The translations under genes were made by a program, and so were the position numbers. A stretch of 64,000 nt of DNA from Chiua virens (lineage: Eukaryota > Basidiomycota > Agaricomycetes > Boletales > Boletaceae), in contig JAHNUO010000003.1 in assembly GCA_019787685.1 (NCBI GenBank), forward strand, positions 1,984,001 through 2,048,000. Reading direction: 5' to 3'. Below, piece by piece: positions 12,008 through 23,859 of the stretch. Position 1 is the first letter of the stretch. Each line of letters opens with the position of its first letter. The notes beneath the pieces were generated by a model. It saw only the letters and a list, made by a program, of their open reading frames with translations, did not search any database and was not told the origin of the DNA.

Positions 12008-12789
12008 CTAACTATGTCTGTAACGGCGCCGGTCCCTCGCCGCATTCATGTCCCATAGCCTGCGATGCCTTTCTCTCTCCTTTTCCCGCTCAGTTTCATC
12101 GTAGTCCCTCAAGCGGTTGAGGCGTTCCTCGCGGTCACGAGTGGGCGACCGGCTACGGCGGTCTCCATCATCACTATGCTTTCCGCGGGAGGAAGACCGC
12201 GATCGTGATGAGCGTCGGTGACGCGTGCGGTCGTCTTGTTCGTCGTGATGCGCCGCCCTACGACCTTCCTTGCGAGCACGTTTCTCTTCTTTTCGCTCAG
12301 CCTTTCTACGACGTCTTTCTTCTTTCTCTCGTTTACGCGGTGCGTCGTCCTCGGTGGGAGGAGCGGGAGGACCAGTAATGCTTGGCCCCGTCGATGAGCT
12401 CGCTGCGGGTTGAGCTGCATTTGCGCCAGTTGGACCGAAGCCTCTGGAGATGAAAGATATGTTAGTATCAGTCGTAAAATGTTTGCGAGAGACTTGCAGT
12501 GCAACAGACAGAGCTTCTGCTTCCACCTCTTTTATCTTGCGGATTTCTTCAATGCGCTCAGCATCAGTAATACTCTGGTCCCTGTTGTACCAGTGGATAT
12601 CTTTATTCTTTTGCCATCTCCCGGTTGGGGCATTGATACTATGACCGAGGTAGTGCTGTCAAGTGACTTAGCGAGCCGCGAAGAAGATGTGGATGGGATG
12701 CGCACTTCTCTGTCCTTGTCTGCAGAAACGTCGGACCACTTGAATTCTGCCTGGCCTCCTCGAGTTCCTCCACGGATGGGTTCAAACAT
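12008..12789 (-). CDS. MMtag-domain protein (multiple-myeloma-tumour-associated protein 2 family)
   Basis: Nuclear, RS/ER-rich protein. Exons 12706-12789, 12498-12655 and 12008-12443 give 225 aa. The N-terminus begins MFEPIRGGTRGG and continues QAEFKWSDV, then across the first intron HYLGHSINAPTGRWQKNKD and IHWYNRD, the diagnostic MMtag core. A helical IEEIRKIKEVEAEAL segment follows, and the rest is a charged Arg/Glu/Ser tail typical of splicing-associated proteins. The second intron (12444-12497) must use a GC donor, GCAAGT, to restore GFGPTG in frame; it is also a multiple of three and has no stop, so retained message stays open. The role, probably pre-mRNA processing, is inferred from the family and tail. 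Confidence 0.9.
12444..12497 (-). other. GC-AG intron, 54 bp, in frame
   Basis: Donor CT|GCAAGT and acceptor TCCAG|A in the MMtag gene. No GT donor nearby gives the right phase. Length is divisible by three and the retained reading has no stop. Confidence 0.75.
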
Positions 12790-14314
12790 CGTTCGGGTCG
12801 TGTTGGTGGTTACAGACACCAGTTTCCTTTCGATCTCCGACCCTATCTCCGACCAAAAACAGTTCCTGGATCTGAAATCTAGATAGGTGGCCCGCCATGC
12901 AGCTGTGTAGCCTCGATCCCCATGTGATCCGCACTTCTGCGGGATGCCGATAGCTCGCGCGTTTAGTTTGTCAAAAAGACGTATGACTCGTGTCAGATGG
13001 CGGGCGTGTGGTTGTGCGGCGTGGACGATGATAATGGATATCCTCTTTCCGTCTCCAGCCACATCATCGTCAGCGTTGCGTGATCTCGTACAGGAAGACG
13101 TTTCGCCACCAGCCATCTTCCGCAAGTTGTGTGCGCAGCTACAGAACGATGTGTTTACACGATTGATGTGTGGTTGTTCCCGATAAATCACTTGCTGCCG
13201 TGAAAGGCTCCTATGTGGAACGACGACCCTCGTTCCTTTCGGGGTTGGCAATGATGTATTCTTGGTTCGGCAGGCATTGTGATAATTTTATTTACTTGGG
13301 TGATAGTCTCTTTGACTCTACCGAACGATACAACGAAGCCTTGTTGGGGCATCGATGGGGCAAAGGAGATTCGACCAAGTTCCTTGGGCAGGGCGAGCGG
13401 CTTTTCTGATTCGAATTATTTTTTTCTTGTATTATTTCAGAGAACTCCGGCTAACAACACTCTTGCACTCCTTCCGCCATGACCTTTCCCGCTGCTAAGT
13501 TGTATTCTATCGTATCTCTGGAACCGGCTGCTCGTAGACTTGACGACTTGCCCTGACCAACGGGTCTCGAAGAAACAGAAAATGCTAGCCTTTGTCCATT
13601 CATTGACCTTGCGAACTATCACACAATTAGCCGACCTCCTACACAGTGGTCTTTATCGCTTGTCCTGTGCCTTGGTATTCCCTCGCGACATGGACGAGCA
13701 CTGGCGCGCCTCGAAAGCCGTGTTCCGCCTGGCCGTTAATATGACCGTCGCTTTCCATTGTTACATGGCATACCGCTCTTGGACCCACCCAATCACCGGA
13801 GACACCTGCAGCGTGATCACACAGACAGAGAAACGAGTGCGTGCGGTGACAGTCTTGCATAGTACTGACACGAGGTTTGTCACCGGGCAGAAGAGTTGGG
13901 GATATTATCTCGAGTGCGTCGCAGATTCGATCAAAGCGGTGCTGGGATAACCCCTTATCCATGCACAAACAAACCACGCCACCTCGACATTTCGCCGGGT
14001 TATCCGAACCTCCCAAACAAAAAGGCTCCACATCGTGCTGTTTTGAAGGCATAATGACATGTGTGGGCATCCCTCCGACGTCGAAGATGCGTTGTTTTCA
14101 TGTACCGTATTCAATGGTATTTTTTTATACATTGCGCGTTTGTTTTGTTGATTTCTTACGTGGGCGCACGGGCCCGCGTGGCAAACGAAACGGGGTTTGG
14201 CTGCAAGTGGAAATAGCCGAACAGAACCCAAGTTGGCGTGCTCCTCAACCTTTCCTTTTATCTGTTCGCGCAACATCCCTCATAACTCTCCCTTTTTCCT
14301 CGTTCAAACTCGTG
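12790..14314. other. Divergent spacer between MMtag and PWWP genes, no firm gene
   Basis: The minus frame of the MMtag first exon stays open upstream as far as 13251 (154 more codons) without motif support. Overlapping frames at 13540-13950 (+) and 13639-14070 (-) have no recognisable domain. It may hold 5' UTRs of two divergent genes. Confidence 0.45.
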
Positions 14315-15740
14315 ATGAGCAAAAAGGCAGTTAAAAATAACGAACCAGAGACCAACTATGCAGAGCGCGATATCGTTTTAGGTAAAGTACGCGGCTATCC
14401 TCCCTGGCCCGCCATGGTATGTCGCGTCTCTTCTCGCTTTTACATCCCCACCTTCATCCTTTTCACCCCTCTAGGTCATGAACCTAGACAGCGTTCCTTC
14501 CCATGTCGCCAAGGAGCGTCCTGGCGGAAAAAAGACCATATTTCACTGTGTCAGGTTTTTCCCCGCAGGCGACTAGTGCGTCCCCATCATCCTCATTCAT
14601 TGCTGGGATAGCTGACACCATTTTCCCGCAGTGCATGGCTTGTATCAAAAGATATATCGAGATTGAAAGAGCATGAGATCCGCGCATACATCAGCGAGCC
14701 ACACAAGAAAAACGCGGATCTGTTGTCAGGCTACAGAATTGCCCTCGATCCCACAAGCTGGGAGAAGGAGCGGGAGACCCTCGACATGGCTGCTGCCGAG
14801 CAAGAAGACAACGCTCCCGTTGACCAACTCGAAACCGAGAACGAGGAGGAGGAGGAAAAGAAACCTACCAAATCGAAAAAGCGTAAACGGGATGTTGAAG
14901 CACCTTCGAAGCCCAAAGCAAAGCCAAAACAGAAAGCTGAGAAGAAAGTGGCCCCAGGGAAGTCGAAGAAAAACGGAGCCAAGTCTAAGGAGTTGATCGA
15001 ATCCGAGGATGATGGAGACCAGGAGGTTGAAGCTGAAGACGAGGACGCTGGGACGAGCGCTAAAGCCGCCCCTCCGCCTTCCAAGAAACCGAAGCGGGAA
15101 AAAGAGGAAGAAGTCGATGGTCAGTGCGACACTGTACGATTCTCTTCTCGTATCTTCACCGTTGTTGCCTTTCAGCCAATTTGGAAGCAGATCCTGAAGC
15201 TCGTAAAGTGAGAGAGTGGCGACACAAGCTGCAGAAGGCATTGTTGGGTAGCAAGGGTGCCCCATCAGATGAAGTAAGTCGTTCGTGAAGCCCAGACTTT
15301 CGCCACTTAGGATTATGACGCAGGATATGCCCGCTCTGGACCATTTATTCTCGACAGTAGAGCAATATGAACATCCAAACCTCATTAACTTCCTCTCAGT
15401 GCGTTTTTGTGGCGTTGAACGTGTAGTTTCCCCCCATTGACCACAATTTTCCGGGCAGTTCTCTAAAATCGGCAAGGTTATGCGACACATCGCGGCTCTA
15501 ACGCCCGACAAAGTGCCTCGTGATGAGGAATACAAGTTCCGGACACGAGCGAAGGCCTTGGTGGACAAATGGCATGCCATACTTGGTGCCAACAAGCCAA
15601 CCGAGAACGGCGTTGATGCCACAGCCAATGGTGCGCCAGCAGATGCTCCTGATGCATCCGAAGCCAAGGCATCGTCATCCCCAGCCCAGAACGCTATTTC
15701 GGCTATTTCAGTTGCAGACATGACAATGTCCGAAGCATGA
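14315..15740 (+). CDS. PWWP-domain chromatin protein
   Basis: Nuclear reader of methylated histone H3. Six exons give 381 aa: 14315-14416, 14475-14575, 14632-15119, 15176-15273, 15324-15398 and 15459-15740. The PWWP module (residues about 17-100) shows the signature GKVRGYPPWPAMV, SHVAKERPGGKK, VRFFPAGDYAWLV and RAYISEP. A long Lys/Glu-rich linker with nuclear-localisation-like KKRKR runs are visible next. The C-terminal part (WRHKLQKALLG, MPALDHLFSTVEQYE, FSKIGKVMRHIAAL) looks like the helical bundle found in LEDGF/IWS1-type proteins. All five introns are GT-AG, 50-63 bp, with matching phases. The start gives Met just before the domain. Partners are not predictable from sequence. Confidence 0.93.
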
Positions 15741-17529
15741 ATTCACTCTGCTTGCTCCCTTTTCGAAGAGTTGTCTATGCTTAATTTCTCGCCCCAAGCC
15801 TCGCGAAGCTTATGGGGCGGTGTCAGTCAAACATGCATCATATGGCCTTGTGCAGAACATTACTGTGCCATTCTGTGCCTTTACAACTTTTGCTGCTACG
15901 TTGTACATGTTATCGCGGTCGATTGCAATTTGCTCATATCCCCTAGTACGATTTGTGGTCCTCAGGACGAATATTATATATTTGTGCCATCAGATATTTT
16001 GAAGAGGGAATGAACGCGTTATTCACTGAGGCGCTGTCCTTTTGCAACGCTGGAGTGTCGGGTAGTTTTCCCGTGGGACACCCGATCGAGAATTGTTTCC
16101 GTCTTCCGAAAGCACTGTTGAACCTGCGTAGTCAAGAGCGTTGGTTTCTCCCTTGTTGCTATCTATTAATTGGTCATGACAGTTCAAGATTCAAATAATC
16201 AAGATCCGGGAATCCGACCAACCCGTACGTTGAGTCATCTCCACAGGTGCGACCTGCCTCTAGCTTTCTCAAGCGGTCGCAGCATTCGATTGGCTGAGAG
16301 TTCCCCGTGTCCTCTCTGATAGGAACTGACGAGCCGGTCACGGTCCGGGGCACGCAAGACAGCGGAACCATGCACAGACTTGCACCGGACCAAGTCAAAC
16401 TGCTGGCACGTCAAACAGTCGACGTTGCCTAATGCTCTGGGAGTCTGGAGCCTTAGTGCGATGCTGCTTATTTGACAGGACGGGTTGACAATGCCGACAT
16501 ACATGTCTTGGACGTCTTGGACGAACCGTGTCACAGATATCTTTGTCGAGTCACGGAGGCCGGCCGCCGGTGGTAAGTTATGGACTTATCGTTGGTTCAA
16601 CAACTGCGCGCTTATTATTACAGCCTTGTTCGTCGTGGCTGTGGGCACCAGATAAGAGTTATCTTCCTGAACCGTCGATGCGACCATCTTCGCGGCGACA
16701 TTCTTGAAACTTTGCAAATTTGACGTTACTATTTATGACATCCCTTGTGCATAACTCTGCTTCTGGTCTTGCACGAAGTATGTGCCACTTTTGGAATCCA
16801 GGAACCTCTTTGGCGAATGGCACATTTGACGTTGACACGTCGTCATCGGTCACCATTCCTAGACCCGAGGCATTTCGTGGACCATCGTGCTTTTGGTGTC
16901 CCAGCCTGTTCGTCCGAACCAAAGGACTGCAACTTGAAGGGTTGGGTGAAGATGGGGTAGGTGGTACATAAGACGGAAGCGCATTATCATCCCGACGGAT
17001 CCTGGCCACTTATCCGAGTCAGCAGGTTCAGCACTGCCCGTAATAATCAGCGATATGCTCTATTGGGGTCATTGCTATCGCCGAGGCCGAATACTACTGA
17101 CTTTTGGTTCGTTCCTTAATGTAGAACGCAGTGATACGTGTGCTTGTCGAAGTTGATCACGCATCGTGAATGATGATTACTTCAGAGTAGATGTGGTAGT
17201 AAATCGGGTTTACTAAAAGTAATCACTTTGGTTTCCACCAACCGGATGTTTGGATCACGGTTACCTGCAAGTCTCCGACCGACTCACCAACAATGGCTCA
17301 CTTGTGCGGCTCTAACCACAAGAAGACTAAACAAGTCGGCACCATCATTGATACAGTTCATAGTTCCGCACACGCGAACAGTGGTAGTCCCTAGCAACCC
17401 GCCATTCTCCACTTCTTCATCTATCATGGACGCGTTCTCTTCCGGTGTTTGCCAGGGAGCAATTACGCTTGATGAAGTGGTAAGCAACAAATACACGTGG
17501 AGCCGCCTCGTACAAACACCCGGCTGACC
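15741..17529. other. Intergenic, no gene recognised
   Basis: Short frames on both strands (for example 16659-17009 minus) lack motifs. A plus frame opens at 17228 and has a basic, Ser/Arg-rich N-terminus resembling a targeting peptide, ending at a good GTAAGC donor at 17480. It could be a 5' exon of the next gene, but I could not join it in frame. Confidence 0.45.
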
Positions 17530-18230
17530 ATGTCTCCACGTCCAGATCACGCGCTCCAAAAGTTAGGCGGCATCTTGCATATCCATCCTGTAGAACTTAT
17601 CGATCAATATAATGTCCAGACTCCTCTGATGTTCAGACGGTCGCACCCGACTCAAACCTCCCAGAAGTCCCTCATATACCGAGCAGGAAGCGCACGTATC
17701 ACCTCGACCACGAGGACCTCGAGACACACGTACGACCTCTGTTGTCGTGTCATTGGCATGTCGGCCGCGTCGGGGTCGTCGTGGGTGATCTGCAGGTGTT
17801 CTCTCTGAACAAACTCTTCAGCTTCAAGACCTTCCGTTCGGCGATCGAGTTCTTTGATGCACTGGCGGACATTCAGGATGACGAAGACGTGAGTGGGTTA
17901 TTCTTAAACCTGATGTACCCATCGTGATGATTTGCCTCATTAACCTATAATCAGCACCATGCGCGCGTCACTGTCGATTACGCCAACGTGTACATTTCAA
18001 CGCACACGCATGTCGCGTACCAACGTACTTTGGATGCTGATGCTGATGCAAAGCCGAAGCGAGTGCCGGGACTGACACTCCGTGACGTTCGGCTTGCGGT
18101 CGAGGTCGAGAAGTTACATCAGAAATTTCTGGGTGATCGACGAGCGGTTACAAAGGTGCCAGCGGACTCGGCGAGCCTAGAGACTTGGTCGATGGAACAG
18201 CTTCGGCGACGGTATCCGGCGCCGGCATAA
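17530..18230 (+). CDS. Pterin-4a-carbinolamine dehydratase-like protein
   Basis: The C-terminal part matches the PCD/DCoH family, which dehydrates 4a-hydroxytetrahydropterins. FKTFRSAIEFFDALADI precedes the active-site strand EDHHARVTVDYANVYISTHTH, which keeps the paired and third histidines (HH...TH), then GLTLRDVRLAVEVEKL. Best exons: 17530-17589, 17637-17888 and 17955-18230 (195 aa). This is longer than the usual 100 aa, with about 85 extra N-terminal residues of unknown nature and an inserted stretch after the third His. The last intron (17889-17954) is convincing; the first (GTAGAA donor) is weak and the true 5' end may lie upstream near 17228 or 17426. In fungi the biopterin role is uncertain, so function is by homology only. 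Confidence 0.78.
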
Positions 18231-18355
18231 ACGTTAACATTGACATGGTGACAATCGATGTTGTACATTTGGTTTCTGCTGCACAATACACTGGATAACG
18301 TACACACCACTGTTGGACAAGCTCATGGTAACAAATCGAAAGGTACTTTTCTGTC

Positions 18356-19481
18356 CTATCTCCCCCAAATGAACTCGGTGATATTTCTTATCTCGCTGAC
18401 GACATCTTCCCTGAATGCAATTCTTTCCGCCGCAAGGTCTTGCTGCATGTGCAACTCGTTGGTCGTCCCCGTCAACGGTACGATACTGTGCAACTGAGCG
18501 AGTTTAAAAATGACTTGAGCGGGTGTCACCTCCAACCGGCCAGAGATGGTTATAACCGCTGGATGCGTGAGCAGGCTGGTGGATCCAGAAAGCGTCCAAA
18601 ACGATCTACCATCATTAGTTGTCAATCACACACGAGTAAAGCAAAGCGAGGAAAAGGTCACGAACTGATATTCGATCCCATGGTCCTTGCAGTACCGCCA
18701 TACGTCAGGATCCCACATGTTCCCCTCATACCACCGATTTTGCACGACTTGCACCTTCCTCAACTCTGTTAATGCAGCGAGGATCCGTACGTCGTACACG
18801 TTGCTGACACCAATTTTGCGTACGGTGCCCGCATCCTGAGCCGCCATGAGCGCACGCCATGCTTCCAAGGTTGCCTTCATTGTCCTAAGTGGTGAATGAA
18901 GGAGGTAAGAGTCGATGTAAGACGTCCGAAGGTTGTGCAAGGACGCTCGTAGAGATGTTGCTATCTGGTCCTTGACAGGATCCCTGATGTCGTAGGGAAT
19001 TGGTTTACTGAGATCTTGTCCCCCAATTGGCGTGAACCTGCATGGCATAAAAAGTGTGAACACGCGATGAGTGGTCTGTAGAGGGGAATGAGTGAGCACT
19101 TTGTCTGAATGTGCATCTCATTGCGTTTGATGTCATGGTTTTTCTGCAGGACGTCAAGCGCTTCGCCAACGAGGTCCTCCCTGTCACAAGTGAGGCAAGT
19201 CTGAGAGACTGGACCCCAACAGATGAACTACAGTGGTACCTGTAGTGCTTGGGTTGGCAGGCTGGGGACGTTCCGTGTGTTATGCCCCTGAAGTTTATCA
19301 TCGTGCCGCTTATGGACGCACCTGTGTCGACCGCACGAAATCCTTGCAAGAAGGCGTTGATGACGAGGTGGGTTGTGCGCTCGCCTTTCCTGCGATCACA
19401 TTCGCGAGGTGAACGCATGGGTGTGTCGTGAGCAGCTTACCATGCAGTCCCGTAAATGGTCCTTGGTGAAAGGACATTCAT
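18356..19481 (-). CDS. Aldo/keto reductase
   Basis: NADPH-dependent cytosolic reductase. Six exons with perfect phases: 19441-19481, 19322-19389, 19240-19261 (22 bp), 19100-19180, 18666-19037 and 18356-18605; 277 aa, a normal length. The catalytic tetrad is visible as Asp35 (AVDTA), Tyr43 (KHYRE), Lys71 (QTKF) and His118 (YLLHSP). The cofactor-side signatures GVSNVYDV, QNRWYEG and a C-terminal AQVIFKLAQ are also present. The start at 19481 puts Met ten residues before GTAW, as in small fungal AKRs; an in-frame Met lies 34 codons further up. Introns are 51-62 bp. It is tail-to-tail with the pterin dehydratase-like gene, 125 bp apart. The substrate cannot be told from sequence. Confidence 0.94.
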
Positions 19482-20113
19482 GGGAGGTAGTAGTTGTGTC
19501 GAGCACCAGAATCTCACGCTGTGCAAGTAGATGCTCTTCCCTCCTACGCCCATTAATTTCAAGTTCAAGCAGATATTATACAGCAACAGCATAATGCACG
19601 ACCTTTCATCCCTTACTAGAGTATCCCGATAACCTACAAGCAGTTGCTCGATGTTGACTCAGGGGACATGTAGCAATGCTGGGGGTCAACTGGGTGATGC
19701 AATGGATGCAATAGACAGGATGCTCTACGCAGCACGCCCAACTGTATTCAGGTGCAAATGGATGCTAGGAAGTACCATCATTCGCATGTTTCCTTCCTGA
19801 TCCGATAATGTGAATAAAGTGGTGCGTGGTCTTGGTGGACAGGGATAAGTTTTCGTATTTGGCTTAACCTCTCAAACCTCGATCCTCAGATTAACAACCT
19901 ACCCTGTGCTTCTTTTGCAAACACAAATGTATCTCAAAGACTGGCTAGCATCAATCCAAGGCCATCCATGACTGAGCATAAGAAGCAAGGTGCAGGGCCT
20001 TTACAACAAAGTCGGTAGTGAACGGAGCAAGTGGATGTTAGTAGGAAAGTTAGTCCTTCGAATACACACATGCGCACCATAAGCTCGACACTTCAGCGCT
20101 CGGCGAGCTGTTG
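19482..20113. other. Intergenic, no gene recognised
   Basis: Upstream of the reductase and downstream of the zinc-knuckle gene, both minus strand. Only short frames; nothing supportable. Confidence 0.6.
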
Positions 20114-21149
20114 TCAGAAGTATACGACTTTCTTGGGGTTGCTGGCCACCTGATCTTTACCAAATACTTTCACCGTGCCGGTGTGCAAACCTGCCTTTAC
20201 ATCGAGTCGTTTCCTCCGTTTCTCTCCTTTCTTTTCGTCTTTGCATAACTCCGAGTTCTTTCGCTTGAAAGTATGAAAGTCATCTTCATCCGCGCCAGCG
20301 CCACTGCCGGTGCCAAAGATGGTCGTCACGGCCGTCCCTGCCATGTCTTTCTTTCGAAGTTCACAGTCTTTCGCTAAATGTGTTTTCTCGCCACAGAGCT
20401 TGCAGCTTCCTCCGTTAGGGTATATACCTTTTTCTTTGTTTTGGGGGCACGCTGAGGCAAGGTGACCCTTTGCTGAGCAGACAAAACACGAGGCAAAAGG
20501 GAGGGGATTCAGAGGATCCACCAGCGTCTTGCAACGAGATAACGTATGTTTCGTCGAACCACATCTGTTTATCGTTGAGTGCCAGCGGAACATAAATCAA
20601 GGGGGATAAAATGCGAACCTGTAACACATCCCAACCGTGGTGTTGGTATTTTTTTTGCCCTTTTCACTTTCTCCTGCTGTCCTCGGACAGTCCTTGGCAG
20701 CGTGGCCCATTTCACGACAGGCAAAGCATACCGTCTCGGCTCGTTGGCCTGCTATTCTCTTGAGTCGACGTTGCTCGGTGCGCTTCTGGTAACCACCGAT
20801 TGCTATACCTAGCAAGACAGTCAGCCTCTTATGATGAAGGATAGCACAAATACTCACTCTTTTTCCCGTCGCCCTTTTTCATTATCTTGGCATTGTTTCC
20901 AGAAAATACATTTCTTCCCTTGCGTTTTACACTTGGTTTGCCATTTGCCTCGATGTCGTCTAGGGATTGTCCATCGTCATTTGTCTTTGACTCCCCCGAC
21001 CTCTCCCGTTTTTTCTTCGGCTGCACAGAGTATCCTTGATCGCTATCGGTAGTCTTCGCTTCAGCAGCACGATCTTCGTTGGGTGTTTCAGTCGCAAAAC
21101 CAGCTTCCAGGTATTTGCGCTTTCGGCCAAAGTTTGTGACGCGAGTCAT
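20114..21149 (-). CDS. ZCCHC9-like zinc-knuckle protein
   Basis: Nuclear/nucleolar RNA-binding protein. Exons 20858-21149, 20619-20808 and 20114-20564 give 310 aa. A basic, Lys-rich N-terminus is followed by four CCHC knuckles in a row: CFACREMGHAAKDC, CYRCGSTKHTLSRC (joined across the 20565-20618 intron), CFVCSAKGHLASAC and CKLCGEKTHLAKDC. The order and spacing match human ZCCHC9 and its fungal relatives, where the region is linked to pre-rRNA or snoRNA metabolism. The tail carries another basic run. Both introns are 49-54 bp GT-AG. It is divergently arranged with the oxidoreductase gene at 325 bp. The family call is strong; the RNA target is inferred. Confidence 0.93.
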
Positions 21150-21474
21150 GATGATTGTCTACAAATTTATTGTGCGCGCGCCGCGGGCTCATTTGAGTCT
21201 TATTGGCATGACCCCATTTACATATGTCCCGCGGTGAGTGCCAGCACTGAGTGCATGATAATTATTTTGACATACACAATCTCAAGAAACTATTTATGCG
21301 AGGACTCGTAAACGACGGCATCGCAGATTCGCCTCGCTTGCTGACGTATCTCCGGTTGGTTGTTCGAAACTTCCCAGCTGCGCCGAAATCACTATATAGT
21401 GAGCTGGAGTACGGTGATATGAGACAAGGGTCAGCCGCTGGCAAGGCCAATCCCTCCAGTCTTCACCGTCAGTA
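21150..21474. promoter_or_regulatory. Short divergent promoter region
   Basis: The 325 bp between the start codons of the zinc-knuckle gene (-) and the oxidoreductase gene (+) must hold both promoters. A TATATA at 21393-21398 lies about 77 bp before the oxidoreductase start. No other element recognised. Confidence 0.5.
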
Positions 21475-23486
21475 ATGATTTACTCAGTTTTCCTATATAT
21501 CACAGTCTTAGGGGCAGGAATCGCGTCAATGATTGCCGGATACCTTCTATTGATTCAGAATGAGCCGTGTCAACAAATTGCAGACTCAATCTCTGCTGCG
21601 TCAGAGGTCTATAATGTTGGTCAGTTTTCAGTGTCTTGTCCTCCTGATACATTTTCAACGATGATCTCCGTAGCGTCGGTTAAGTATCTAGAGCACATCA
21701 ATCACTGGGCCACGTCGAGCACCCAGTCTTCAGCGTGCTCATTCGAACCCGGAACAACAGAAGACATCAGTATAGCGGTGAGCAACTTTACTAGATCCTC
21801 CCGCTCTTATTCACGAAGTGGATGCTTTTAGCTACGAATTCTTGGTCAAACTAAAACACCATTTGCAGTTTGTGTTGTTTGGCTTGAGAATGACTTCAAT
21901 GACACTCACGCTGGTAGCGTATCCCAGGTCAAGGGTGGTGGTCACACCAGTAACCCCGGGTTTTCGTCAACTCCTGGTGTTCAAATCTCGATGACGAAAT
22001 TCTCCGAGGTCTCTTACGATTGTGCGGGTCAGACAGTTACAGTAGGAGCAGGTCTCGTTTGGGACAACGTCTACGCAGCCCTCGAACCCTACGGAGTGAA
22101 CGTCGTTGGTGGCAGAGTGAGCGGCGTCGGCGTAGCCGGTTTTACACTTGGTGGAGGTGAGCCTGAACAACGTGTGCAGTAACCCGGCTACTTGATACTG
22201 CTATCAGGATACTCGTGGCTCACAAACCAGTATGGTCTGACCATCGATACCGTACAAGCATTTGAGGTGGTGCTGCCTAATAGCACTGTTGTTAATGTCA
22301 CCGAGACGTCAAGTCCAGACGTTTTCTTTGCTCTCAAGGTGATCCTTTTCCCTTTTTGCATATATTGTCATAACGCTCATTTGGTTTACCCGTAGGGTGG
22401 TCTTAATAACTTTGTACGTGAGGTGCTGCCATCGCTAATCGGCGTGTTAATCCGGTTTCAGGGCATCGTCACAAAGTTCACGCTGAAAGTATTCCCACAG
22501 GCCCAAGTTTGGGTACGGATTCTTTCTCTTTGGATGCTCTTGCTGACCTAGAATAAAGGGCGGATTCATTGTGTATACTGCAGATGTCATAGATCAGGTC
22601 AACCAGGCTACGGCTAACTTCGCGGCGAACAACAGTGATCCGAAAGCTGCGATAATCACAGCCTACAACTACGTGCTTGGACGAGTGGGTTCATCGTTTC
22701 ACCGTGTTCTCTGAAGCATATTGATTTCCATTTGCAATAGCTCACAATAAGCGAGATCATCTTCTACGACGCTCCTTCACCACCTGACGGACTGTTCGAT
22801 GAGTTCCTGTCAATTTCCTCGTTTGCGAAGGTCATTTCCACTCGTTCCTTCTTGTCGTTCGTGTCGTCCATACCTGTGAATGGAACTTACGGGACACGGT
22901 TAGTACACACGTTATTCTATCTTGTTAATCTATACGAGAATGCTAACCTCTCACAGCGTGGTGTTTAACACGATTTCTGTCACGAGTTGGTCTCTTTCTT
23001 TGATCGAGTCCATCGTCAACGAGACTGTTGTAAGTGCTATTATGTCGATCTTGTCATAAGGCGAATCATCTTACAATTCTACACCAGTATTGGGGTAAAA
23101 AACTTGTCCCGGAATCCGCGGTACTCATATCGTATGACGTGGCGCCTTTCCTACCAACGTTTCTTAGTCACAACACTTCGCCATCCGCATACCCGCCATC
23201 TCGCGCAAAAGGCTTCTTGCCACTAGAGATTTATTATGCATGGGAATCGCCCAGCTCCGACAAAGTCTTTCAAGACACAGCCCGGACAAGCGCGAGCACG
23301 CTGAAGGCACAGACCATTGCTAGCGGCCAACCCGATGTCGCGAATGCCCCTTTGTATCCAAACTATGCCATCTTTGATACTCCACTGGCTGACTTGTACG
23401 GAGCCAATCTTGCGAGACTGCAGACGATCAAAGCAGCGGTAGATCCAAAAAATATTATGGGTCTTGCTGGGGGCTTCAAACTGTAG
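21475..23486 (+). CDS. FAD-linked oxidoreductase (BBE-like, FAD_binding_4 type)
   Basis: Secreted or ER-luminal flavin oxidase. Eleven exons fit in frame: 21475-21619, 21674-21777, 21832-21867, 21928-22156, 22208-22338, 22396-22413, 22462-22512, 22559-22684, 22741-22898, 22957-23029 and 23088-23486 (489 aa). A hydrophobic N-terminal signal/anchor is visible. The FAD-domain motifs follow: INHWATSSTQSSAC, KTPFAVKGGGHTSNPGF, VTVGAGLVWDNVYAAL, GGRVSGVGVAGFTLGGG, and then GGLNNFGIVTKFTLKVFP split by an 18-bp exon. The C-terminus ends KNIMGLAGGFKL. Several N-glycosylation sites occur. Introns are typically 50-60 bp; the first (54 bp) is in frame if retained. The substrate is not predictable. A mutated chimera of this gene lies at 26356-26486. 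Confidence 0.95.
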
Positions 23487-23859
23487 ATTAAGTCATTACG
23501 ATTCACAAATATTGACAGACTGTCGTCCCATATTTCGAATGCCACTGAGGATTAATGTGGATGACAAGATGGATCATGGCACGTGCGGGCTGTGTTCAGC
23601 AGCGATGGGGACTGGTTTATCGTCGACACGGATTGACTTACATAAATGAAACTACAGAATTGCAAGATCACCGAGCATCTCTGAACTAAACTGGTTTTTG
23701 TGCCGTCATTGCTGGAGATGATATCTCGTCTCTACAACTGGCAGTGGTCAAAACATATTCTTTTCATATCAATATAGAATCTAAACTGCCGAGGAAAAGT
23801 AGTACACGGGTATCAACTGATTCTCAATGATCCCTTCAGCTCGAACATGGTCATCTAAA
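23487..23859. other. 3' spacer between convergent genes
   Basis: 3' flanks of the oxidoreductase (+) and acyltransferase (-). No gene seen. Confidence 0.7.

Noticed and set aside
14726..15721. 331-codon minus frame over the PWWP gene
   Set aside because: Leu/Phe-rich reverse shadow of the Lys/Glu-rich linker and C-terminal part of a well-supported gene on the plus strand.
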